Assembly: GCA_030018575.1 (NCBI GenBank)
Contig: JASEIA010000093.1
Coordinates: forward strand, 1 to 5,455
Direction: 5' to 3'
DNA length: 5,455 bases
Origin: Nanobdellota archaeon
Lineage (GTDB): Archaea > Nanobdellota > Nanobdellia > SCGC-AAA011-G17 > GW2011-AR17
The notes under the pieces are model-generated. The model made no database searches. It worked only from the letters and a program-made list of their open reading frames with translations, and was not told the DNA's origin. Both the position numbers and the translations under genes were made by a program. Below, one piece after another: positions 1-5,455 of this stretch. Every line of letters starts with the position of its first letter. Positions within the stretch are counted from its first letter, which is position 1.

Positions 1-2
1 AC

Positions 3-50
3 GGAGTTTTGACGTCAGCCGTAAACGCTGTGGGCTTCAGCCCGCAGTAG
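3..50 (+). CDS. Possible TnpB C-terminal tail (3' fragment)
   Basis: The frame starting at position 3 reads GVLTSAVNAVGFSPQ and then a TAG stop at 48-50. Small-residue tails containing AVNA or similar are common at the C-terminus of IS1341-type TnpB proteins, after the zinc ribbon and last RuvC residues. The stop falls inside the right arm of the hairpin, as expected when tnpB overlaps the right end of its element. Fifteen residues are too few to assign a family by themselves, so the call rests mostly on the hairpin and the interrupted neighbour. Alternatively this is non-coding, or a mutated N-terminal part of the methyltransferase. Confidence 0.3.
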   Translation, partial: GVLTSAVNAVGFSPQ

Positions 51-55
51 TTTAC
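21..55 (+). repeat. Strong imperfect palindrome (terminal hairpin)
   Basis: The outer arms GTAAAC (21-26) and GTTTAC (50-55) are perfect reverse complements. The inner arms CTGTGGGCT (28-36) and AGCCCGCAG (39-47) pair at eight of nine positions, the ninth being a T/G wobble. They enclose only TC, so the practical loop is TTCA on a GGGC/GCCC stem. G27 and T48-A49 form a small internal bulge. This gives about 15 pairs in 35 nt, far beyond chance. There is no following T-run, so it does not look like an intrinsic terminator. It fits the end structure recognised by HUH transposases of the IS200/IS605 group. Confidence 0.8.
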
Positions 56-578
56 TGTTGCTGTCGCTAAAAGTTCTGGCACCCGTAAAGTAATAGCCAT
101 AGAGCCAGAATTAAGAAATTATAAACAATTAAAGGATAATATTTCTTTAAATAAGCTAGGCAATGTAAAAACCTATTTTAATGCGGTTTCCGGCAAAGAA
201 GGGGAAGCAAGCCTATATTTTTCAGAAGAAAACACAGCAGGACACTCTTTTTTCAAAGACGGAAAGAAACAAGCACAAAAAGTAAAAACAATAACGCTTT
301 CCTATCTTATAAACAGGAATAGAATACATTCTATTGAATATTTAAAAATGGACTGCGAAGGGGGGGAATATGATATCTTGCTCCAAACGCCGAAAAGCAT
401 ACTAAACAGGATTAAAACCATCTATCTGGAACAGCATTATACTCCGGAAATTAAGCAAAAATATGAGTTAAATTCCATACGGGATTATTTGCTGAAGGCA
501 GGGTTTAAAGCCAAACAGCTGGAAAAGATAGTCTATCCCAAGGAAGGTATTTTTTATATTTACAAATTCACAAGATAA
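51..578 (+). pseudogene. FkbM-family SAM-dependent methyltransferase, N-terminally truncated
   Basis: The frame is open from 51 to the TAA at 576-578 and encodes 175 residues. It begins FTVAVAKSSG, then VIAIEPELRNYKQLKDNI (residues 14-31, the FkbM strand whose acidic residue E18 binds the SAM ribose), and later LKMDCEGGEYDIL (about 98-110, the family hallmark usually read as K-D-x-E-G-x-E). This is the Methyltransf_21 core. These enzymes O-methylate sugars of surface glycans, lipopolysaccharide-like polymers and some natural products; the substrate here is unknown. The D-x-G-A-N-x-G motif that should precede FTVAVAK is absent, TAG closes the frame at 48-50, and no ATG, GTG or TTG occurs in frame before the ATG at 348, which lies inside the hallmark motif. 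The gene is probably split by the element on its left and inactive. A sequencing or assembly error at the window edge is the alternative. GC is about 36% (171/480 counted over 61-540), well below the long gene. Confidence 0.8.
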
Positions 579-655
579 GCCTTGCTTCATAAGAAAGCGC
601 GTGAGCTTGGGCTTCTTACCGGTGACTTGTCGACGATGGATGACTGACTGGCGCT
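579..655. other. Convergent intergenic spacer with a weak inverted repeat
   Basis: These 77 nt separate two genes that end toward each other. AAAGCGC (594-600) is repeated inverted as GCGCTTT (651-657), the second copy overlapping the stop codon of the minus-strand gene. The 50-nt gap between the arms makes a functional hairpin uncertain. Two six-base palindromes, ACCGGT (618-623) and GTCGAC (629-634), lie between them. There is no T-run typical of an archaeal terminator on either strand, and no tRNA or clear small-RNA signature. Confidence 0.35.
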
Positions 656-3600
656 TTACCAATTTCCCCCGAACCAGAAGCCCCACTCATTGCCGAGGAA
701 GCTCACGTTAAACCTTAATCTGCCTATGATTGTGTTGAGGTTAATCAGCATTCCTGTGTCGTAGCGGAGCTCAAACGGTATGTTCCAGTTTCTTTCATCC
801 CTGTGCTCATAATACGGGTTGTAATACCATGCAGAGCCCACGTCGCAATAAACCCCAAGCTCCACGCCCGGCGCCACAAAGAAAACGCTTCCCGGAGTTA
901 AAGGCTTGCTCAGTATTGCGCCTGCAATCTCAATAAGCGGGCTTCTTACCTCGAGGCTTGATAGGAAAAAGTTGTTTCCTGCCTCTGAGCCGAAAGGCAC
1001 GCCTCTCAGTGTCTGGTTGCCGCCCAATAAGTAAAGTGTTGGAGCCATGCCAAAGCTGAACCCTGCTTCAGCCCTCCCTGCTATTGTGACAAGTTCGTGC
1101 GGCGTGTAGTACGCCCTTATGCCGCCGTTAACGTCAATATTGCTTGCCTGGTTCTCAGACACGCTGTAGCCGTTCTCTATATTGAGGTAAGCCCTGTAAC
1201 CACCAATAGGCCCTTCCCTGCTCCTGAATGTGTTGTCATAGCCCAGCCCCAGGCCGAGCTTCAGCACATGGTTGTCGCCCCAGAAATCAAACTGGCTGTT
1301 CTGCAGCCTCTGGAACTCGTAACCGCCTGTTAAGTCAAAGTGCAGGCTTCTGTTCAAGTCCCACATCTGCCTGTAAAAAGCGCCTGTGTGCAGGTCAGAG
1401 ATATAGTGGTCAACATAAGCCTGCGCCATAAACCCGTGATCAATGTCTGCATAGCTTACAGCGCCCCTGCCCCAGTTATGGAAATCGCCGATGAAGTTGA
1501 GCATGAACATCCTCTCAAACAGGTTGTCCCTTGTCAGGAGGTCCACTGCGAGGAACCCTGCACTGCCTGAGTACGCGCCTATCGCAGCTATTTGCATGCT
1601 TTCAAACGGCAGACTTGAGACCTCCTCGGCTTCCCTCCTTTCCGGCTCGCCTGATATCCTCACGTCAGGAACACGCTCAATGTAAGGCACTATAATCCTT
1701 GCATCCTTTGTTTTGAATTCAATGCTATTCTCTCCATATGAAGGCAGGAACTCGTTTGCTTCTGTTGCAGCTATTGCTGTCACCCTTCCTGTCCTCAGGT
1801 CCTTTTCAAAAATATCAAAGTCATTGCCGTTAAACCGCGCATAGGCAATTTTTCCGTCTTTAACATCAAACCCGAGCGTGCTGTTGATCTCCCTCTGCAC
1901 AGCCTGCTCCAAATCAATGATTCTCACTTCGCTGCCATTGCTTACAACAAGCATGCTTCCTTCAACAGCAGCGTCATTCACTTTAATCATCTCATTAAAC
2001 TTCCCGTCATAAACATAAGATGAAATGCCGTGCATTGACTTTGCCCTTACAAGCATATTGCCGCCAGCGCCTTTTGTGTAAAACCTTCTTCCGCCCCCAA
2101 GCACTTTCTCAAGCGAAAGATAGCCGTTCCTTATCCCGCCTGCATAAAGCTCCTCATACTCGACGTCATTGCCTGCCCTCAGCACTTCAAGCATAACCTT
2201 TCCCCTGCTTATGTCAAGCGATGCAACTGAATCATCCTCGGCAATGTGCACAGGCACGAAAAAGCTTTGTGTTTCATTGTTGTTTTCATATACAATCTTT
2301 AAGCCTTCGTCAATATTGAATGAAGCAACAAGCCTGTTCTCTGTTGTAAAGCCCCATGATGCAAGCTGCGATTCATCAAATGCGCCGTGCTCTGTTGTGC
2401 TGTTTGTTTTAGCATCATACACGCAGACTGATGCCATGTCCTCAACACGCCTGCTTGAGCATATTGCGGCTATCATTGTGCCGTCTTCGGAGATTCTCGT
2501 GTTTTCAGGCTCAATGCCCCGGTCTGAGAATGGCTTTCGCACAATGTTTGTGTCAGCCTCAAGGAACAGCTGCCTCCCTATGTCAAAGTACATGCGCACG
2601 TCGTCAACAAAAGCCATTTCTTTTAATTGGTGTGTGGAGTCCAAATCAGGAATCACTCTTGCTTCTGTAGTGTTTGTAAATGAATCATAGATATAGAACT
2701 GAAACGGGATCTCAGCCCTCTCTTCCTGTTCCCTAAATGACAGCCTGTTGTTCACTGCGAACACAAGATACCTTCCGTCTTTTGAAATCGCTTTTTTTAG
2801 GACAGTGTGGCTTTCCTCAAAGCCCCTTGCAAACCTTTCTGTTTCAGAGTCAACTGCAAGCCTCTGCCGGATTCTTTCCTCCTGCCTTGCGCGCCTTGGC
2901 TCTACAAGGTTTTCAAGGTTCCCGCCTTTCATCCTGAGGAATGTAAGCCTTTCAGGGACAGGATTATTGTCAACAACAGGCATTGCCTCCATGTAGATTG
3001 CGCCGAAATTGGCTGCAATCCTGCCTATCTTGTATGTAATGCCGTTTGAAGAGACAAACAACCCGTCTTTGTTTGCAGTGAATGCATCGTGCCTTGTTTC
3101 AGCTCTTTCTGCTGTTTCCTCACTTGCCAAAAGCTCTCTTCTCAGCAACTGCTCAGCAGAAGGCGCCTGCATCCTGTGCATTGTCCTTGAAAACCCTTTC
3201 AGCGAGTTGAACAGTATTTCATCGTTTGAGAGCCACTGCGGGCTTAAAGCAGCTATGTTTGCATCCTGCATTCTGCGGTAAATGCCTTTTTCAATGTCAT
3301 ACATGTAAATGTTTATATGCAGGTTTTCATCGCCGACAAACGCGATTCTTTTCCCGTCAGGCGAGAATCTCGGGGCAAGCGCGTTAAAGCTGCCGTCTGT
3401 TATTGCCCGCATCTGCCTAGTGCTTAAGTCCATAATATAAAGGTTGTCAACATAGCCTTCGGCTTTCCTGTCTTCCTTTGATATAACCAACCTGCCATCA
3501 TGGCAATCAATCCCATTATAGCCAGAGCGCCCTTCTGTTAATTGCTCAAGCTCCTTTGTCTTTGTGTTGAACATGAATACCTGCGCAAACCCGTTCTTGT

Positions 3601-5095
3601 GCCCTATGAATGCAACCCTTTCCTCGTCAACAATCCTCGGGCTTTTGATTACGAGAATGTCCTCAAGCTTGAATTCCTGCTCATCGCCCAAATCAATGTC
3701 CCTGCCTTCCCTGTCGTATGCGTAAGGCACAACCCTCAGCACGTCAGAGTCATTGTTCCTTATTGCATAGACTATCTTTGAATCATCAATGTCAGCCCCG
3801 CTCCTGAAGTTGTGCAGCGAGTCATTTCCGTCAAGCCTGTCGCACACGATTGTTGTGCCAGAAACCCTGCTTAGCTCGTCAACATGCTTTGCATAAAGGC
3901 AGTTCTGCCCAACATCAGGGGCGCCTGTTATGAAAAAGCCGTTGTGCGCCGCGAGAACAGCCCCGTTCTTCATTTTAACCGCATTGCTTACAATGTCTTT
4001 ATTTCCGCGCAGATGGCCGTAAAGCTCTTCCACTTTGCTGTCAAGCCTTGCCTGGAGATTATTCATTGTTATGCCAAGGGACGCCTTTACATTGTCTTCA
4101 AATTCAAGCCCCATGTTTTCCCTCAGCCTGATTATGGCATTTTCCCCGAATTCATCTGCAATGAACTTTGTTATGAACTGCCCTTCCTTGTACATGAGCC
4201 ATGTGCCGTCAGCAATCCACAGCCTGTCCAGCGGCAGGAAAAAGCCGTTCATGAATGCATTTCTCATGAATGCGTCTGCCTCTGCGTCCCAGTGATTGGG
4301 GGTTGAAACATATTCTGCAGTGCCTTCAATGAGCCAGAGAGGGATGTTCAGGTTTTCAACATCCTGTGTTGCGCTTATGTTTGTCATTTTCTGGATGTCA
4401 TGCCAATGAGTGTACTCATGCTTCCACACGTGTTTCCAGTCAGAAAAATCGCCTTCAAAAAGGGACAATACCCGATACTTCATGTTCTCGGTTACCATTG
4501 TAACCCCGCCAAGCCCTTCAGGCACGTATGGCAGGATTCTTGACTGCTCAAAATCCCTTCTTGTATGGTATAAATAGGACCATGTCTTAAGGTCAGCAGC
4601 CCTGTTGCCGAACAGCCTGCTTAAGTCATCATAACAGAGCTCTGAATAGCTTATGAAATCCTCAAGAAGCGTTTCATCATACGTGTAAACCCTGAAGTGC
4701 TGCGTCTCATAGTTTGTCCAGTCAAGATCCTCATAGTTAGGGCGGCGGTGGCCGAAATTCCTTGCGCCCAAGTTCTGCACAAGCCTTGTCCTGCCTGAGC
4801 TTCTCCAGAAAAGGTTGAACATCTGTCCTATCACGCCTTCGCCTGACGCCAATACCTCTTCCCTGTTAAAGAAGTTGGAGTCAGCAACCCTTAACGCATA
4901 AGTGTCTTCAATGTCTTCTGTTGCCTTTAACTCATCAATTGTTACAGGCGTTGTGTCAATTTGTGTTGTTTCAGGCTGCATTACGAGGTCGTCAATTGTT
5001 TGTGTTTGCGCGCCTGCAATTGACGGAATTGCTATTGAAGAAGCCACAGCAAGCCCTCCCAAAAGCCCTTTTAATCCCTTCTTTTTATGCCTCAT
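656..5095 (-). CDS. Secreted zinc-peptidase / PD40 propeller / Omp85-barrel fusion protein
   Basis: The protein has 1,479 residues. Residues 1-29 are a Sec signal peptide: basic MRHKKKGLKG, a hydrophobic stretch, then AGA before Q30. About 125-345 resembles Peptidase_MA gluzincins: HEYTH at 226-230 gives zinc ligands H226 and H230 and catalytic E227, and WLIEGTAEY (254-262) supplies the likely third ligand E257. About 375-1140 holds many TolB/PD40 beta-propeller blades, the clearest being FSPDGKRIAFVGD (577-589) followed by NIYMYD; others lie near 485-525, 528-570, 767-818, 866-906 and 1078-1109. About 1165-1479 is an Omp85/BamA-type barrel: YLLGGNQTLRGVPFG (1355-1369) is the lid-loop LRG motif, followed by the FFLSSLEVRSPL and VELGVYCDVGSAW strands, and the chain ends in W. 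No POTRA domain is seen. Family knowledge places such proteins in the outer membrane with the rest in the periplasm; a role in protein turnover or envelope assembly is inference. The start is set by the signal peptide and the TATA box 34 nt upstream. No Shine-Dalgarno is present. AGG and ATA codons are frequent. All zinc-site residues are intact. Confidence 0.9.
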   Translation of the reverse strand: MRHKKKGLKGLLGGLAVASSIAIPSIAGAQTQTIDDLVMQPETTQIDTTPVTIDELKATEDIEDTYALRVADSNFFNREEVLASGEGVIGQMFNLFWRSSGRTRLVQNLGARNFGHRRPNYEDLDWTNYETQHFRVYTYDETLLEDFISYSELCYDDLSRLFGNRAADLKTWSYLYHTRRDFEQSRILPYVPEGLGGVTMVTENMKYRVLSLFEGDFSDWKHVWKHEYTHWHDIQKMTNISATQDVENLNIPLWLIEGTAEYVSTPNHWDAEADAFMRNAFMNGFFLPLDRLWIADGTWLMYKEGQFITKFIADEFGENAIIRLRENMGLEFEDNVKASLGITMNNLQARLDSKVEELYGHLRGNKDIVSNAVKMKNGAVLAAHNGFFITGAPDVGQNCLYAKHVDELSRVSGTTIVCDRLDGNDSLHNFRSGADIDDSKIVYAIRNNDSDVLRVVPYAYDREGRDIDLGDEQEFKLEDILVIKSPRIVDEERVAFIGHKNGFAQVFMFNTKTKELEQLTEGRSGYNGIDCHDGRLVISKEDRKAEGYVDNLYIMDLSTRQMRAITDGSFNALAPRFSPDGKRIAFVGDENLHINIYMYDIEKGIYRRMQDANIAALSPQWLSNDEILFNSLKGFSRTMHRMQAPSAEQLLRRELLASEETAERAETRHDAFTANKDGLFVSSNGITYKIGRIAANFGAIYMEAMPVVDNNPVPERLTFLRMKGGNLENLVEPRRARQEERIRQRLAVDSETERFARGFEESHTVLKKAISKDGRYLVFAVNNRLSFREQEERAEIPFQFYIYDSFTNTTEARVIPDLDSTHQLKEMAFVDDVRMYFDIGRQLFLEADTNIVRKPFSDRGIEPENTRISEDGTMIAAICSSRRVEDMASVCVYDAKTNSTTEHGAFDESQLASWGFTTENRLVASFNIDEGLKIVYENNNETQSFFVPVHIAEDDSVASLDISRGKVMLEVLRAGNDVEYEELYAGGIRNGYLSLEKVLGGGRRFYTKGAGGNMLVRAKSMHGISSYVYDGKFNEMIKVNDAAVEGSMLVVSNGSEVRIIDLEQAVQREINSTLGFDVKDGKIAYARFNGNDFDIFEKDLRTGRVTAIAATEANEFLPSYGENSIEFKTKDARIIVPYIERVPDVRISGEPERREAEEVSSLPFESMQIAAIGAYSGSAGFLAVDLLTRDNLFERMFMLNFIGDFHNWGRGAVSYADIDHGFMAQAYVDHYISDLHTGAFYRQMWDLNRSLHFDLTGGYEFQRLQNSQFDFWGDNHVLKLGLGLGYDNTFRSREGPIGGYRAYLNIENGYSVSENQASNIDVNGGIRAYYTPHELVTIAGRAEAGFSFGMAPTLYLLGGNQTLRGVPFGSEAGNNFFLSSLEVRSPLIEIAGAILSKPLTPGSVFFVAPGVELGVYCDVGSAWYYNPYYEHRDERNWNIPFELRYDTGMLINLNTIIGRLRFNVSFLGNEWGFWFGGNW

Positions 5096-5124
5096 TTAGG
5101 TTCGTGCATAGTAATTGGGCAGGG

Positions 5125-5133
5125 ATTTATAAA
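5125..5133 (-). promoter_or_regulatory. Archaeal-type TATA box of the long gene
   Basis: Read on the minus strand the sequence is TTTATAAAT, preceded by CTAAAGC, a plausible purine-rich BRE. Its centre is 34 nt before the ATG at 5095. With the usual archaeal spacing of about 25 nt, transcription would start near 5104, leaving a leader of about 9 nt. No GGAGG-like ribosome site lies before the ATG (CACGAACCTAA), which fits a nearly leaderless mRNA. A bacterial -10 reading (TATAAA) is possible, but no convincing -35 box sits at the right distance. Confidence 0.6.
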
Positions 5134-5171
5134 GCTTTAGGTGGGTTTTGAGAAAATATTGAGAAACAGAT

Positions 5172-5198
5172 AAAAAGAAAAAGAGGAAAAAGATAAAA
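5172..5198 (-). terminator. T-tract terminator after the small gene
   Basis: On the minus strand, just after the TAA of the small gene, come runs of 4, 5, 5 and 5 T (plus-strand A-runs at 5195-5198, 5187-5191, 5178-5182 and 5172-5176) without a preceding stem-loop. Archaeal RNA polymerase terminates at such clusters of U. The position, between the small gene and the TATA box of the long gene, indicates that the two same-strand genes are transcribed separately. Confidence 0.6.
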
Positions 5199-5199
5199 C

Positions 5200-5433
5200 T
5201 TAAAACAATTCCCTTCTCTGCCATTTTTCAAGCTCTTCCTGCTCCTGTTTTATAAGCTCTCTCTGCCTTGCCTCAAGCCCTTTGCAGTCCCATTTTGCGC
5301 AGTACTCATTCCATTTTTCCCTTGCTCCTGCAAAGGCAGCTTCATGTCCTTCATCTGTTTTTCTGAGGCAGCCGTATCGGCTGTGGCATACACTATATAT
5401 TTCCGGCGCAGTTGGTGTGCCGTTTGCGTACAT
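5200..5433 (-). CDS. Small four-cysteine protein, unknown function, possibly 5'-partial
   Basis: I do not recognise this 77-residue protein. It has four cysteines in two pairs, C16/C22 and C45/C50, which could bind a metal or form disulfides. From about residue 27 to the end it is rich in E, K, R, Q and A and is predicted to be helical, with a highly charged amphipathic tail at about 53-76 that could form a coiled coil. No membrane segment or signal peptide is visible. Codon use (AGG, AGA, ATA) matches the long gene, which supports real coding. The ATG at 5431-5433 is the only in-frame ATG, but the frame stays open to the window edge (codons for NNTSYIT precede it), so the true start may lie outside. 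Against this, the 21 nt before the ATG are very AT-rich, as intergenic DNA would be. It lies 104 nt upstream of the long gene, with a T-tract terminator between them. Confidence 0.55.
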   Translation of the reverse strand: MYANGTPTAPEIYSVCHSRYGCLRKTDEGHEAAFAGAREKWNEYCAKWDCKGLEARQRELIKQEQEELEKWQRRELF

Positions 5434-5455
5434 GGTAATATAAGATGTATTATTG

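Larger units (their letters stand above)
1..55 (+). mobile_element. Putative right end of an IS200/IS605-type (TnpB) element
   Basis: Seen: a hairpin at 21-55 overlaps the end of a short plus-strand frame that stops at 48-50. Recognisable FkbM methyltransferase coding begins directly afterwards, at about 51-56, already past its start and its SAM glycine loop. Known: IS200/IS605 elements end in subterminal imperfect palindromes rather than inverted repeats, often with a GGGCTTCAGCCC-like core. Their tnpB gene runs into the right-end hairpin, and they insert without duplicating the target. Inference: the window starts at the tail of such an element, inserted into the methyltransferase gene. The body would lie to the left, outside the window. 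Alternatives are a solo palindromic element (MITE- or REP-like) or an assembly joint. Moderate confidence, because no transposase catalytic motif is visible. Confidence 0.5.

Noticed and set aside
48..50. TAG read through as pyrrolysine or another recoded amber codon within the FkbM gene
   Set aside because: The residues before it do not match the expected FkbM glycine-loop sequence, and the codon sits in a hairpin arm typical of a transposon end, so a genuine stop is simpler.
21..55. Hairpin as an intrinsic transcription terminator
   Set aside because: No T-run follows on either strand, and methyltransferase coding starts at once.
348..578. ATG at 348 as the start of a separate 76-residue protein
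   Set aside because: The ATG lies inside the FkbM hallmark KMDCEGGEY, and the same frame is coding back to position 51, with a clear VIAIEP SAM-binding strand.
579..655. C/D box small RNA (GATGAC and CTGA-like words on the plus strand)
   Set aside because: No full RTGATGA box C is present, the boxes are not spaced for a guide, and short matches are expected by chance.
468..686. 72-codon minus-strand frame over the convergent gap
   Set aside because: It is antisense to the methyltransferase core and overlaps the end of the long gene in another frame; no motif supports it.
2169..2690. 173-codon plus-strand frame inside the long gene
   Set aside because: It is antisense to a continuous, domain-supported minus-strand coding region and shows no family motif; it is rich in S, the usual antisense shadow pattern.
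3884..4306. 140-codon plus-strand frame opposite the peptidase domain
   Set aside because: It overlaps the conserved zinc-site coding on the other strand, has no recognisable motif and no promoter.
5436..5446. AT-rich TTATATTA before the small gene as its TATA box
   Set aside because: It lies only about 8-15 nt before the ATG, so transcription would begin inside the gene; a promoter, if the ATG is real, must lie outside the window.

Overview
The window is most likely from an archaeon, possibly of the DPANN type, though this is inference. The two rightmost genes use AGG/AGA for most arginines and ATA often for isoleucine. The long gene has an archaeal TATA box (TTTATAAAT) about 34 nt before its start, almost no leader and no Shine-Dalgarno sequence. 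The upstream gene ends in runs of T without a hairpin, as archaeal terminators often do. A bacterium with similar codon use, such as Omnitrophota, cannot be excluded from 5.4 kb.

Layout. Positions 1 to about 55 look like the right end of an IS200/IS605-type (TnpB-bearing) element: a short reading frame ending in TAG that overlaps a near-perfect terminal hairpin. Immediately after it, from about 51 to 578 on the plus strand, is the C-terminal 175 residues of an FkbM-family methyltransferase. It lacks its start and its glycine-rich SAM loop, so the gene appears to be cut by the element. A 77-nt gap (579-655) separates it from a convergent gene of 1,479 codons at 656-5095 on the minus strand.

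That long gene is the main content. It encodes a secreted modular protein: Sec signal peptide, gluzincin-type zinc metallopeptidase (Peptidase_MA-like, HEYTH ... WLIEGTAEY), a long series of TolB/PD40 beta-propeller repeats, and a C-terminal Omp85/BamA-like beta-barrel with an LRG lid-loop motif and a terminal tryptophan. An Omp85-type barrel implies an outer membrane. Finding one behind archaeal-type expression signals is the most interesting point in the window.

Upstream of it (5096-5199) are a TATA promoter for the long gene and the T-tract terminator of the preceding gene. At 5200-5433, on the same strand, lies a small four-cysteine protein with a charged helical tail, of unknown function. 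Its frame stays open to the window edge. The barrel-peptidase protein and a glycan-type methyltransferase both suggest a cell-envelope theme, but nothing in the sequence links the genes in one pathway.
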